This document shows, in pieces, positions 18,342-27,408 of a stretch of DNA of 64,000 nucleotides; position 1 is the first letter of the stretch, and each line of letters starts with the position of its first letter. The notes beneath the pieces were generated by a model. It made no database searches, was not told the DNA's origin, and saw nothing but the letters and a program-made list of their open reading frames with translations. The position numbers were made by a program, and so were the translations under genes. This DNA is from Mycolicibacterium crocinum (GTDB lineage Bacteria > Actinomycetota > Actinomycetes > Mycobacteriales > Mycobacteriaceae), in the NCBI RefSeq assembly GCF_022370635.2, contig NZ_CP092362.2, positions 186,001-250,000 of the forward strand, read 5' to 3'.

Positions 18342-19460
18342 ATGAAGAACGTACGTCTGATCTCTGTTGTCGCCGCCGCTGTCGTGGTCGCCGCCGTTGC
18401 CTGTGCTCCACCGGAAAAGAAGGGCGGCACCACCGGCAACGGCGCTGCAGCCGGCCAGGCCACGTCGATGGCCGACTTCGGCGGCATGGACGGCCTGATC
18501 GCGGCGGCCAAGAAAGAGGGCGAACTCAACGTCATCGCCCTGCCACCGGACTGGGCCAACTACGGCGTCATCATCAAGACGTTCGGCGACAAGTACGGCA
18601 TCAAGGTGAACTCGGCGCAACCCGACGCCGCCAGCCAGGACGAGATCAACGCCGCCAACCAGCAGAAGGGCCGCAGCACCGCACCGGACGTCTTCGACCT
18701 CGGTCAGTCGGTCGCGTTGGCCAACAAGGCGATGTTCGCCCCATACAAGGTCGCGACCTTCGACAGCATCCCTACCGAGATGAAGGCGGTGGACGGATCG
18801 CTGGTCAACGATTACGGCGGCTACATGTCGATCGGCTACGACTCGGCCAAGGTGCCCGATCTGAGCACCGTCAACGATCTGCTGAAGCCGGACTACAAGG
18901 GCAAGGTCGCACTCAACGGTGACCCGACCCAGGCCGGCGCCGCGTTCTCCGGTGTGGCCATGGTGGCGCTGTCCCAGGGCGGCTCGGCCGACAAGATCGC
19001 CCCCGGGGTCGAGTTCTTCACCAAGCTGAAGCAGGCGGGCAACTTCCTGCCGGTCGACCCGACGCCGGCGACCATCGAGTCGGGCCAGACACCTGTCGTC
19101 ATCGACTGGGACTACCTCAACGCCGCCGAGACCAAGAAGCTGCCGAGCTGGAAGGTGTTCGTGCCGCAGGACGCGGTGCTGGGCGGCTACTACTTTCAGG
19201 CGATCAACAAGGAGGCTCCGCACCCGGCCGCGGCCCGGTTGTGGCAGGAGTTCCTCTTCAGCGACGAGGGGCAGAACCTGTACCTGGCCGGCGGTGCCCG
19301 ACCGGTGCGCGCCGACGCCATGGTGAAGGCAGGCACGATCGATACCGCCGCCTACGAGAAGCTGCCGCCGGTCAGTGGAAAGCCGGTGATCTTGACCCAG
19401 GCCCAGACCGATGCCGCCACCCGCTATCTGGCCGACAACTGGGCCAAAGCGATCGGCTGA
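18342..19460 (+). CDS. ABC transporter substrate-binding lipoprotein
   Basis: This 372-residue protein begins with a lipoprotein signal: a short charged start (MKNVRLI), a hydrophobic stretch and a lipobox ending AVAC, followed by a low-complexity linker. The rest is a periplasmic-binding-protein fold of the PotD/iron/thiamine type (GLIAAAKKEGELNV, GYMSIGYDS, DWDYLNAAE). The frame is open upstream to 18048, but the ATG at 18342 with GAGAAGG is the sensible start because the lipoprotein signal begins there. It is the first gene of a four-gene importer. The ligand is not identifiable; polyamine, phosphonate or ferric ion are possibilities. Confidence 0.88.
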   Translation: MKNVRLISVVAAAVVVAAVACAPPEKKGGTTGNGAAAGQATSMADFGGMDGLIAAAKKEGELNVIALPPDWANYGVIIKTFGDKYGIKVNSAQPDAASQDEINAANQQKGRSTAPDVFDLGQSVALANKAMFAPYKVATFDSIPTEMKAVDGSLVNDYGGYMSIGYDSAKVPDLSTVNDLLKPDYKGKVALNGDPTQAGAAFSGVAMVALSQGGSADKIAPGVEFFTKLKQAGNFLPVDPTPATIESGQTPVVIDWDYLNAAETKKLPSWKVFVPQDAVLGGYYFQAINKEAPHPAAARLWQEFLFSDEGQNLYLAGGARPVRADAMVKAGTIDTAAYEKLPPVSGKPVILTQAQTDAATRYLADNWAKAIG

Positions 19461-19466
19461 CGCACG

Positions 19467-20312
19467 GTGGGAAGGCATGTGCGCGATGCACTCCCGCTCG
19501 TGCCGTTCGGAGCCTTCATCACGGTCTTCCTGATCATCCCGACCGTGACGGTGATCGTGTCGGCGTTCTTCCTCGACGGCGTGTTCTCGCTGCAGCGCAT
19601 CGGTCTGCTGTTCTCCGGCACCGCGCTGGCCGCCCTCGGGAAGAGCGTGCTGCTCTCGGCGAGCACCGCGGTGATCGGAGCGGTGCTGGGCGCGGTGCTG
19701 GCCCGGCTGGTGGTCACCAGTGCGCCCACGTCCCCGATGCGCCGGGTGGTGTTGTCACTGTGCAGCGTGCTGGCCCAATTCGGCGGCGTGGCATTGGCTT
19801 TCGCGTTCCTGGCGACGATCGGGCTCAACGGTGTGCTGACGGTCTGGGTGTCCGACCGCTTCGGGTTCAACCTGGCCGGCGACGGCTGGCTCTACTCGAT
19901 GCCCGGACTGGTTCTGGTCTACACGTACTTCCAGATCCCGCTGATGGTCATCGTCTTCACCCCGGCGCTGGAGGGCCTGCGGTCGGAGTGGCGCGAGGCC
20001 GCCGTCAGCCTGGGTGCCTCGCGGTGGGCCTACTGGCGCGAGGTCGGCTTCCCGCTTCTCACACCGGCATTCCTCGGTTCGGCGCTGTTGTTGTTCGCCA
20101 ACGCCTTCGCCGCCTATGCCACCGCCGCCGCACTGGTCAGTCAGGGCAGCCCGATCCTGCCCCTGCTGATCCGCGCGGCGCTGACCTCCGAGGTGGTGCT
20201 CGGCCAGTCCGGCTTCGCCTATGCGCTGGCGCTGGAGATGGTGGTCGTGGTCGCCGTGGTGATGCTCGCCTACAACGTGCTGGTGCGGCGGACCTCGCGG
20301 TGGTTGCAGTGA
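19467..20312 (+). CDS. ABC transporter permease
   Basis: This 281-residue inner-membrane protein has about six transmembrane helices and the cytoplasmic EAA loop (EAAVSLGASRWAYWREVGFP) that contacts the ATPase. It belongs to the binding-protein-dependent permease family of the PotB type. The GTG start is 6 bases after the substrate-binding protein gene. It partners with the next permease, with which it overlaps by 4 bp. Confidence 0.9.
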   Translation: MGRHVRDALPLVPFGAFITVFLIIPTVTVIVSAFFLDGVFSLQRIGLLFSGTALAALGKSVLLSASTAVIGAVLGAVLARLVVTSAPTSPMRRVVLSLCSVLAQFGGVALAFAFLATIGLNGVLTVWVSDRFGFNLAGDGWLYSMPGLVLVYTYFQIPLMVIVFTPALEGLRSEWREAAVSLGASRWAYWREVGFPLLTPAFLGSALLLFANAFAAYATAAALVSQGSPILPLLIRAALTSEVVLGQSGFAYALALEMVVVVAVVMLAYNVLVRRTSRWLQ

Positions 20313-21094
20313 CTCGGGTCGGACGCGCAGTCCTGTGGACGCTGTTCGGGGTGTTCTTTCTGTTCCCGCTCTACGCGATGGCCGACTTCAGCACCCGTAA
20401 CCTGATTCACGGCGGCCGGACACTGCAAGCGTGGAAGAACCTGGTGCAGAACGAGATGCTGTACCAAGCGATCATCGTCTCGCTGTTGTTGGCGGTGTTC
20501 ACCGTCGTGCTGATGCTGGCGATCCTGGTGCCGACGATGATCTGGGTCCGGCTGCGCGCGCCGTGGGGCAGGCGGCTGGTGGAGTTTCTGTGTCTGCTGC
20601 CGTTGACCATCCCCGCGCTGGTGATCGTCGTCGGGCTGCGCAACGTCTATCTGTGGGTGGTGTACTTCCTCGGCGAGTCCGCGCTGACACTGACCTTCGT
20701 CTACGTGGTACTGGTGCTGCCGTTCGCTTACCGGTCACTCGATGGTGCCCTGTCGTCGATCGACCTGAAAACCCTTGCCGAAGCGGCCCGTTCCCTCGGC
20801 GCGGGCTGGACCACCACGATCCTGCGGGTCGTCGTGCCGAACATCTGGTCGGGCATTCTGTCGGCCGCGTTCATCTCGATCGCGGTGGTGCTGGGCGAGT
20901 ACACGATCGCTTCGCTCAGCGGATACCAGAACCTGCAGGTGGTGATCGTCGCGATCGGCAAGAGCGACGGGCCGACGTCGGTGGCGGCGTCGCTGGCGAC
21001 GCTGGTCTTCGGTTTCGTTCTGCTACTGGTCCTTTCGCTGGTGACGCGCCGGCACCGGCACGCCGGCCTCATTGGCGGGAAAGGAAACCCATGA
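20309..21094 (+). CDS. ABC transporter permease
   Basis: This 261-residue permease has about six transmembrane helices and an EAA loop (LAEAARSLGAGWTTTILRVVVP). It is PotC-like and pairs with the preceding permease to form the channel. A GTG at 20309 makes a GTGA overlap with the upstream stop; a GTG at 20300 is also possible. Its own stop overlaps the ATPase start by ATGA, so translation of the whole set is coupled. Confidence 0.9.
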   Translation: MTRVGRAVLWTLFGVFFLFPLYAMADFSTRNLIHGGRTLQAWKNLVQNEMLYQAIIVSLLLAVFTVVLMLAILVPTMIWVRLRAPWGRRLVEFLCLLPLTIPALVIVVGLRNVYLWVVYFLGESALTLTFVYVVLVLPFAYRSLDGALSSIDLKTLAEAARSLGAGWTTTILRVVVPNIWSGILSAAFISIAVVLGEYTIASLSGYQNLQVVIVAIGKSDGPTSVAASLATLVFGFVLLLVLSLVTRRHRHAGLIGGKGNP

Positions 21095-22140
21095 CCGGCA
21101 ACGGTGTGGCCGTCGAATTCACTGATGTGACACGGATTTACGGGTCGGTCCGCGCCCTAGACGGGCTGACGCTGCACTTGGAGCCCGGCGAAATGGTGGC
21201 CCTGCTCGGTCCGTCGGGCTGCGGCAAGACCACCGCCCTGCGCATACTTGCCGGCCTGGACGAGCCGACATCGGGACGGGTCGCGGTCGGCGGCACCGAC
21301 ATCACCGATGTCCCACCCAATAAACGGGATATGGGCATGGTGTTCCAGGCCTACAGCCTGTTCCCGCATCTGACCGTGCTCGACAACGTCGCATTCGGAC
21401 TCAAGTTGCGCGGCAAGGGCAAAGCCGACCGCACAGCCAAGGCCGCCGACATGCTCGATCTGGTCGGTCTGTCGGAGCACAAGCAGAAGTACGCCAGCCA
21501 GCTCTCCGGTGGCCAACAGCAGCGGGTGGCACTCGCACGTGCGCTGGCCATCCAGCCGCGCGTGCTGCTGCTGGACGAGCCGCTGTCAGCGCTGGATGCC
21601 AAGGTGCGCGCGCAGCTGCGCGACGAAATCCGGCGCGTGCAGCTCGAAGTCGGCACGACCACACTGTTCGTCACCCACGATCAGGAAGAAGCGCTGGCCG
21701 TCGCCGACCGGGTCGGCGTGATGAGCCAGGGCCGGCTGGAACAGATTTCTTCACCCGCCGACGTCTACGCCCATCCGGCCACCCCGTTCGTCGCCGAGTT
21801 CGTCGGCTTGAACAACAAGGTCGATGTTCAGGTGGCCGACGGCCGCGTCCACCTGCTGGGCACGTCGCTGCCGGTGGCGGACGGCTCGGTGTTGACCGGC
21901 GCTGGCGTCGCCCTGGTTCGGCCGGAGTCGGTGCGGATCGACACCGACCCGAATGGTCAGGCGACCGTCGCCTCGGTGTCGTTCCTCGGACCGATCTCGT
22001 TGATCCACTGCACGTTTGACGACGGCACGCGGGTGATCGCTCAGAGTTCCAGCGCCCATGCTGCCCTTCTGAGCCAGGGCGATCGGGTCGCCGTCCGTGT
22101 CGAACAGTCCGAAGTGTTGGTGATCCCGTCGGCGGCCTAG
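21091..22140 (+). CDS. ABC transporter ATP-binding protein
   Basis: The 349-residue ATPase powers the importer. It has Walker [10 protein letters not shown], signature LSGGQQQR, Walker [12 protein letters not shown] and the switch histidine in [12 protein letters not shown]-terminal TOBE-like region follows, typical of polyamine/iron/sulfate-type (PotA/FbpC-like) transporters. The ATG is preceded by GGGAAAGGAAA. Its stop overlaps the convergent Crp-like gene. Confidence 0.92.
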   Translation: MTGNGVAVEFTDVTRIYGSVRALDGLTLHLEPGEMVALLGPSGCGKTTALRILAGLDEPTSGRVAVGGTDITDVPPNKRDMGMVFQAYSLFPHLTVLDNVAFGLKLRGKGKADRTAKAADMLDLVGLSEHKQKYASQLSGGQQQRVALARALAIQPRVLLLDEPLSALDAKVRAQLRDEIRRVQLEVGTTTLFVTHDQEEALAVADRVGVMSQGRLEQISSPADVYAHPATPFVAEFVGLNNKVDVQVADGRVHLLGTSLPVADGSVLTGAGVALVRPESVRIDTDPNGQATVASVSFLGPISLIHCTFDDGTRVIAQSSSAHAALLSQGDRVAVRVEQSEVLVIPSAA

Positions 22141-22814
22141 ACGTGCGCTCGCCGACCCAGCCGTTCGGTATCGGAGATCAGTAATCCCTTGCAGCGCAGC
22201 GTGATCCAGCCGCGGCTGGTGAAATCGCTGAGCACCTTGTTCACGGTCTCGCGCGACGAGCCGACCAGCTGGGCGATCTCGTCCTGGGTCAGATCGTGGT
22301 TGACCAGGACCGAGCCGTCGCGCTGTACACCGAACCGTTGTGCCAGCCGCAGGAGCAATTTGGCCACCCGACCGGGGGCGTCGGTGAACACCAGATCGGT
22401 ACGGCTCGTCGTCATCCGCCGTAACCGGCGGGCTAGGACGCGCATGAGTTGTTCGGCGACCTCCGGCCGCGGTGCGATCCACTCCCGCAGCAACTCCCGG
22501 TCCATCGTCACCACCGCCACGTCGGTCAGTGCCCGCGCGCTGGAGATCCGCGGTCCCGGATCGAGCATCGCCAGTTCGCCGAACATGTCGGACGGCCCGA
22601 GGATATGGAACAGGTTCTCTCGGCCGTCCTCGGCCGAGCTGCCGATCTTCACCTTGCCGGTGACGATGATGTACAGCAGGTCACCAGGTTCGCCCTGCTC
22701 GAAGATGAGTTCACCGGTGTTGAAGTAGCGCCTATCCAGGCTGTCGCACAGTTCTGCCACGTCATGCGGATCGACACCACGAAACAGCGCGGCGCCGGCG
22801 AGATTGGGATGCAT
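22137..22814 (-). CDS. Crp/Fnr family regulator, Rv3676 (Crp) paralogue
   Basis: This 225-residue regulator has an N-terminal cyclic-nucleotide-binding barrel ([20 protein letters not shown], then [13 protein letters not shown] with the cAMP phosphate-binding region). A long dimer helix follows, then a C-terminal helix-turn-helix ([20 protein letters not shown]). It is clearly related to mycobacterial Crp but differs at many positions, especially in the N-terminal 30 residues, so it looks like the second Crp known in fast growers such as M. smegmatis (Crp2). Its place next to the ABC importer suggests, but does not prove, local control. Confidence 0.85.
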   Translation of the reverse strand: MHPNLAGAALFRGVDPHDVAELCDSLDRRYFNTGELIFEQGEPGDLLYIIVTGKVKIGSSAEDGRENLFHILGPSDMFGELAMLDPGPRISSARALTDVAVVTMDRELLREWIAPRPEVAEQLMRVLARRLRRMTTSRTDLVFTDAPGRVAKLLLRLAQRFGVQRDGSVLVNHDLTQDEIAQLVGSSRETVNKVLSDFTSRGWITLRCKGLLISDTERLGRRAHV

Positions 22815-22945
22815 AGCGTCCTCACGTCGGAACCGGCGTTGTACTCAGCCGGGCTGTGAATGCCGGTACCCGTCGCCGCGGCCGCCAAACGGAAAGTGGC
22901 CGAAGACAGCATCTCCGAGGCATTCCCGCAGGTAATTTGTCGGGC

Positions 22946-23431
22946 ATGACTCAGGACGAGGGATCGCTGGAATTTGCCGGGCAGGAGCGCGACCGGATCG
23001 AAGACGAATTGGCCGACCTACGTCGCCGCCGCGATCAGATGCGCGCTGAACTTCAAGGCGATGCCGACACGGTCGGCGATCGCGGCGATGCCGCCGACGC
23101 GCTGCAACGTTCCGAGGATCTGGCCGGTATCGAGGAACAGATCAACCGGTTGACCTGGCTGCTGGCCGGCGGGAACGAGGACACCCCAGGGCAGTTGCCC
23201 AACGGCACCGAGGTGACTCTGCGTTTCCCGGGTGACGAGCCGGTGCGGATGCGGATCGTGCACTTCCTGGAGGAGACTCCGGCCGGCGAAGAGGACACCA
23301 CGCTGACCTCCGACAGTCCGCTCGGTCTAGCGTTGTTCGGACGGCAAGCAGGTGAGACCGTCACCTACTCGACTCCGCGGGGTGAACTGCAGGTCGAGCT
23401 GCTCGCCGTCGATATTCCGAACGAGCGATAG
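22946..23431 (+). CDS. GreA/GreB-family transcription elongation factor-like protein
   Basis: This 161-residue protein has an N-terminal antiparallel coiled coil (QERDRIEDELADLRRRRDQM to ADALQRSEDLAGIEEQINRL). A C-terminal FKBP-like Gre domain follows (SPLGLALFGRQAGETVTY and ELQVELLAVD). Gre factors enter the RNA polymerase channel and rescue backtracked complexes. The coiled-coil tip carries acidic residues (ADTVGDRGDAADA). It is divergent from housekeeping GreA, so it may be a Gre-like regulator. The ATG at 22946 fits the domain start; it is divergent from the Crp gene. Confidence 0.78.
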   Translation: MTQDEGSLEFAGQERDRIEDELADLRRRRDQMRAELQGDADTVGDRGDAADALQRSEDLAGIEEQINRLTWLLAGGNEDTPGQLPNGTEVTLRFPGDEPVRMRIVHFLEETPAGEEDTTLTSDSPLGLALFGRQAGETVTYSTPRGELQVELLAVDIPNER

Positions 23432-23438
23432 AGGTGTT

Positions 23439-24413
23439 ATGCGGGCGATAAGGGTGACCGAGCTGGCCGGTCCGGAGTCGGTGCAACTGGTCGAGATCGA
23501 CGAGCCCGCCGACGAGGGCGCCATCCTGGTCGACGTTCACGCCGCCGGTGTGGCCTTCCCCGACGCCTTGCTGACCCGCGGGCTCTATCAGTACAAGCCG
23601 GAACTGCCGTTCACCCTCGGCGCCGAAGTCGCCGGCGTTGTGCGTTCGGCGCCCGCCGACGCGCCGGTGAAGGCCGGCGACCGGGTGGTCGGTCTGACGA
23701 TGATCACCGGCGCGATGGCCGAGACCGTGGTGCTCACACCGGAACGGGTGTTCCCGCTGCCGGACAACGTCAGCTTCGAGGCCGGGGCCGGCCTGTTGTT
23801 CAACGACCTGACCGTGTACTTCGCGCTGACCGTGCGGGGTCGGCTGGCCGAAGGCGAGACGGTGCTGGTGCACGGCGCGGCCGGCGGTATCGGCACGTCG
23901 ACGCTGCGGCTCGCCCCTGCGCTGGGCGCGAGGCGGGTGATCGCGGTGGTGAGCAGCGAGGAGAAGGCGGACGTCGCGAGGGCGGCCGGGGCCACCGACG
24001 TGGTGCTGGCGGACGGCTTCAAAGACGCGGTGGCCGAGCTGACCGGTGGCAAGGGCGTCGACATCGTCATGGATCCGGTGGGCGGCGACCGGTTCACCGA
24101 CTCGCTGCGCTCGCTGGCTCCGGCCGGACGGCTGCTGGTCGTCGGCTTCACCGGCGGTGAGATCCCCACCGTCAAGGTCAACCGGTTGTTGCTCAACAAC
24201 ATCGACGTCGTCGGGGTTGGGTGGGGCGCCTGGACGATGAGCCATCCCGGGGCGCTGACCGAGCAGTGGGACGGACTCGCCGCACTGCTGATCTCCGGCA
24301 AACTCGCTGCACCGCAGCCTGAGGTGTACGCGCTCGACCAGGCGGCCGCGGCGGTGGCGTCACTGGAGAATCGCACCGCCAAAGGCAAGGTCGTGGTTCG
24401 CGTCCGGGACTGA
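23439..24413 (+). CDS. Zinc-type/quinone oxidoreductase, NADPH-dependent (MDR family)
   Basis: This 324-residue medium-chain reductase has a GroES-like N-terminal domain (FPDALLTRGLYQYKPELPFTLG) and a Rossmann domain with VHGAAGGIGTSTLRLA. It lacks the zinc-binding cysteines, which fits the NADPH:quinone oxidoreductase subgroup. It probably reduces quinones or alpha,beta-unsaturated carbonyls. The ATG at 23439 follows GAGGTG and begins 7 bases after the Gre-like gene, suggesting one operon. Confidence 0.88.
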   Translation: MRAIRVTELAGPESVQLVEIDEPADEGAILVDVHAAGVAFPDALLTRGLYQYKPELPFTLGAEVAGVVRSAPADAPVKAGDRVVGLTMITGAMAETVVLTPERVFPLPDNVSFEAGAGLLFNDLTVYFALTVRGRLAEGETVLVHGAAGGIGTSTLRLAPALGARRVIAVVSSEEKADVARAAGATDVVLADGFKDAVAELTGGKGVDIVMDPVGGDRFTDSLRSLAPAGRLLVVGFTGGEIPTVKVNRLLLNNIDVVGVGWGAWTMSHPGALTEQWDGLAALLISGKLAAPQPEVYALDQAAAAVASLENRTAKGKVVVRVRD

Positions 24414-24428
24414 CCTGGGCGACGGTTC

Positions 24429-24455
24429 GGTTCCCGCGGGGGCGGGTAGGGAACC
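24429..24455. terminator. Candidate stem-loop terminator
   Basis: An exact 7-bp inverted repeat, GGTTCCC ... GGGAACC, encloses a 13-base G-rich loop between the quinone oxidoreductase and maltokinase genes. There is no T-tract, as is common for mycobacterial terminators. It could end the upstream transcript or act as a leader structure for maltokinase. Confidence 0.4.
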
Positions 24456-24482
24456 TAGATGCGCCCCGTCCGAGGAGAAGTA

Positions 24483-25769
24483 ATGAGCTCACCGGTGAAC
24501 CTGCCCTGGACCGAGTGGCTGCCGACCCAGCGGTGGTACGCCGGTCGTAGCCGTACGTTGGCGTCGGCCGACACCGTCGAGGTGGTGCCGCTGCGGCCAC
24601 ACCTCGACCTGATGCTGGTCGACGTCACCTACACCAATGGCTCTGCGGAGCGTTATCAGGTTGTCGTTCAATGGGATTCGGCTCCGCCATCGAGCAACGG
24701 CGCCAGGATCGACGACCGCGCTTTCGACGGGCTGCACGATCCGGCGTCAGCCCAGTTCCTGTTGTCGTTGATCGACTCGGGCGCCACCATCGGGAACGTC
24801 ACGTTCATCAAGGAACCCGACGTGACCCTGCCGCTCGACGTCGTTCCGCGGGTGTCGAAGGCCGAGCAGAGCAATACCAGTGTGGTGTTCGCCGACCAGG
24901 CGATCTTCAAGTTGTTCCGGCGGGTGGCGGCGGGGATCAACCCCGATATCGAGCTCAACCGGGTGCTGGGCCGGGCCAAGAACCGGCATGTCGCCAGGCT
25001 GCTGGGGTCGTTCGAAACCACCATGGACGGTCAGCCCTGCCCCCTGGGAATGGTGACGGCGTTCGCCGCGAAGTCCACCGAAGGCTGGGACATGGCCACC
25101 GCGAGCACTCGGCGCCTGACCGCTGACGACGCCGGCGACGATTTCGCCGGGGAGGCATACCGCCTGGGCCAGGCCGTGGCGTCGGTGCACGCGACACTCG
25201 CTCAGGAGCTAGGGACCTCGACCGCCGTGTTGCCCGTCGAGGTGATGCGGGAGCGACTGGCGGCGGCCGCGTCGGCAGTACCGGATCTCGCCGAGTACCG
25301 GGCCGCGATCGAGGAGCGCTACGCCAAGCTGGCCGAGGAGCCGGTCACCGTGCAGCGCGTCCACGGCGACCTGCATCTGGGCCAGGTGCTGCGTACCGCC
25401 GACGACTGGCTGTTGATCGACTTCGAGGGCGAGCCGGGCCAACCGGTGGAGGAACGCCGCAGGCCCGACTCGGCGATGCGCGACGTCGCCGGCATGCTGC
25501 GGTCCTTCGAATACGCGGCGTACCAACAACTGGTGGACCAGACCCCGGACCCGCAGCTGGCGGCCCGGGTGAGGGACTGGGTCGACCGCAACTGCGCATC
25601 CTTCTGCGACGGGTATGCCGCCGAATCCGGCACCGACCCGCGCGATCACGCGACGGTGCTGTCCGCCTACGAGCTGGACAAGGCGGTGTACGAAGCCGGC
25701 TACGAGGCGAAGTTCCGCCCGAGCTGGTTGAACATTCCGATGCGCTCGATCGCGCGTCTGGTGAGCTGA
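24483..25769 (+). CDS. mak: Maltokinase
   Basis: This 428-residue kinase phosphorylates maltose to maltose 1-phosphate, the donor for GlgE in mycobacterial alpha-glucan synthesis. It starts [17 protein letters not shown] and carries [22 protein letters not shown], the phosphotransferase loop [11 protein letters not shown] and [16 protein letters not shown], all hallmarks of Rv0127. The ATG follows GAGGAG. It is about 25 residues shorter than the tuberculosis enzyme because two internal loops are reduced. In most mycobacteria treS lies directly upstream; here it does not. Confidence 0.88.
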   Translation: MSSPVNLPWTEWLPTQRWYAGRSRTLASADTVEVVPLRPHLDLMLVDVTYTNGSAERYQVVVQWDSAPPSSNGARIDDRAFDGLHDPASAQFLLSLIDSGATIGNVTFIKEPDVTLPLDVVPRVSKAEQSNTSVVFADQAIFKLFRRVAAGINPDIELNRVLGRAKNRHVARLLGSFETTMDGQPCPLGMVTAFAAKSTEGWDMATASTRRLTADDAGDDFAGEAYRLGQAVASVHATLAQELGTSTAVLPVEVMRERLAAAASAVPDLAEYRAAIEERYAKLAEEPVTVQRVHGDLHLGQVLRTADDWLLIDFEGEPGQPVEERRRPDSAMRDVAGMLRSFEYAAYQQLVDQTPDPQLAARVRDWVDRNCASFCDGYAAESGTDPRDHATVLSAYELDKAVYEAGYEAKFRPSWLNIPMRSIARLVS

Positions 25770-25860
25770 GTGCTCTAGCGGCGGATCGAGATCGTGCCGA
25801 GTGTGGGGGTTATGCACGCGATCGGTGGGATTTACGTGCATAGGGCACACAGTCGTGAAC

Positions 25861-26139
25861 TCAGCGGCGCCGCCGGCGCCAGATGATCAGGCCGACGAGG
25901 ACGACCCCGAGCGCGACACCGATCGGCACCGCGTTGGTTCGGACCGGTTCGGTCTTGGCCGCCACCCGCTGTTTGGTCTCGTCGACTTTCTGCCGGGCTT
26001 GTTGCGGGACATCGAGTTTCGCGGCCAGTGCCGAGGTGGTCTCGCCGAGAGCCTCGCGGGTCTTCTCGATGTCGGCTTCGATATCGTCCTTGTCCGCGTC
26101 GGGACCGGGCTCGGGTCCTGCGCCGTCAGCTACGGACAT
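25861..26139 (-). CDS. DUF3618 domain-containing small membrane protein
   Basis: This 92-residue protein has an acidic start, a DUF3618-type helix (DIEKTREALGETTSALAAKL) with the characteristic R-x-x-L-x-x-T pattern, and one C-terminal membrane helix followed by RRRRR. The ATG at 26139 lies inside the end of the upstream Holin-X-like gene and is served by an AAAGG site; a GTG at 26148 is possible. It belongs to the envelope-associated trio with the Holin-X-like and SDR genes. Confidence 0.8.
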   Translation of the reverse strand: MSVADGAGPEPGPDADKDDIEADIEKTREALGETTSALAAKLDVPQQARQKVDETKQRVAAKTEPVRTNAVPIGVALGVVLVGLIIWRRRRR

Positions 26140-26548
26140 GTGCGGCACCTTTCACTTCGTCGATGTCCTTCTTGACGCTGGTGACGGTTTCCGGTGCCGC
26201 CGGTGTCACCTGCTCGAGCTGGCGCCGGCTGACTAGAGCCGCGATGCCGGCGATCACCAATAGCACCGCCCCGACGATCAGCGCGGCCGCCCACACCGGA
26301 AGGACCAGCGACAGCGCGGCCACAGCCGCGGCGATCAGCGTCAGCAGGCCGAATACCGCGAGCAGTCCGGCCACGCTGATGAGACCGGCACCCACCCCGG
26401 CGTGACGGGCGGAGTCCTGAAACTCCTTCTGCGCCAGCCGTATCTCGTCGCGGACCAACCGGGACGTTTGCGTCGACAGTTGTGACAGCAGCTCGCCGAG
26501 CGAGGCGTTTGCCGTTGGGCTGGCCGCCGGATTCGTTTCGGGATTCAC
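26126..26548 (-). CDS. Holin-X-like (phage holin superfamily III) membrane protein
   Basis: The 140-residue product has an N-terminal amphipathic helix (LGELLSQLSTQTSRLVRDEIRLAQKE, shown here as a motif region at about residues 17-42). Two long membrane segments follow, and a charged tail. This is the Actinobacterial Holin-X arrangement; despite the name, these chromosomal proteins are not tied to phages. It overlaps the DUF3618 gene and is 13 bases downstream of the SDR gene on the same strand. The function is unknown, perhaps envelope stress or membrane organisation. Confidence 0.78.
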   Translation of the reverse strand: MNPETNPAASPTANASLGELLSQLSTQTSRLVRDEIRLAQKEFQDSARHAGVGAGLISVAGLLAVFGLLTLIAAAVAALSLVLPVWAAALIVGAVLLVIAGIAALVSRRQLEQVTPAAPETVTSVKKDIDEVKGAAHVRS

Positions 26549-26561
26549 GTCTTTCCTCCTG

Positions 26562-27353
26562 TCATCGCGGCACCGGAGCCGACAGCACCCGGTTGGCCAT
26601 CGCCTTGACCGAATCGGGCAAGAAGCGGTTGGCCAGACCGATGGCCTTGGTGCTCATCGATTCCGCCACAACTTTCTGATCGCCACGCATCAACGCTTCG
26701 AAACCTTGGCGGGCAACTTCGGCGGGGTCGTCCTTGAACTTCATCCGGCCGATTACGGTGTCGTCCATCTTGGCGCGGTGGAAGAAATTGGTGTCCGTCG
26801 GTCCGGGCATCAACGAGGTGACGGTGACCTCGGTGCCGCGCAGCTCGTCATGCACCGCCTCGGCCAGCGACTGGATGAAGGACTTGGATGCGTTGTACAC
26901 CGGCTGATGCGACCCCGGCATGGTCGAAGCGATCGAGGACGTGAACAGCACCTTGCCCGAGTTGCGACGGGCCATGTCGCGCAGCACCAACTTGGCCAGT
27001 TGCATGGTGCCGCGCACGTTGAGGTCGACGATGTCGAAGTCGTCGTCGAGTTCGGTGTCGATGAACTTGCCGCCGCGGCCCACCCCGGCGTTGAGGGCGG
27101 CCGCTGCGAGCGGCTGCTCGGAGTCGGTCACCATCCGGTAGAGCTGAGCGACGCCGTCGGCGTTGCGCAGGTCGACCTGCACCGCTTCCGCGGAGGCGCC
27201 GTCGCGGGCCAGGGCGGCGGCCGCTGCCACGATGCCGTCGTCCTCGGCGGCGAGGACAACGTCGTAGCCATGCGTGGTGAACTGCTGTGCCAGCTGATAG
27301 CCGATTCCGCTGGACGCCCCGGTGATCAGTGCCAGCGGCCTGGTAACTGTCAT
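26562..27353 (-). CDS. SDR family oxidoreductase
   Basis: This 263-residue short-chain dehydrogenase has the Rossmann motif TGASSGIGYQ, NAGVG, catalytic Ser in LFTSSIAS and YNASK as the Tyr/Lys pair. It has a C-terminal extension after the fold (FEALMRGDQKVVAESMSTKA), typical of membrane-peripheral DltE-like SDRs. It is the first gene of a three-gene operon with the Holin-X-like and DUF3618 genes, an association common in mycobacteria. The substrate is unknown. Confidence 0.87.
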   Translation of the reverse strand: MTVTRPLALITGASSGIGYQLAQQFTTHGYDVVLAAEDDGIVAAAAALARDGASAEAVQVDLRNADGVAQLYRMVTDSEQPLAAAALNAGVGRGGKFIDTELDDDFDIVDLNVRGTMQLAKLVLRDMARRNSGKVLFTSSIASTMPGSHQPVYNASKSFIQSLAEAVHDELRGTEVTVTSLMPGPTDTNFFHRAKMDDTVIGRMKFKDDPAEVARQGFEALMRGDQKVVAESMSTKAIGLANRFLPDSVKAMANRVLSAPVPR

Positions 27354-27408
27354 GCGGCACGGCTACCCGTGTCGGCCAGCGCCAAACTGGGCCGCTGGTG
27401 ACGTTGTA

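Noticed and set aside
22605..22625. KstR-like motif GGAACAGGTTCTC inside the Crp-like gene
   Set aside because: It fails the fixed last base of the consensus and lies within coding sequence without a promoter context.
26126..26548. Prophage remnant suggested by the holin-like name
   Set aside because: The Holin-X family is widespread as a chromosomal actinobacterial gene, and no phage genes or attachment repeats are near.
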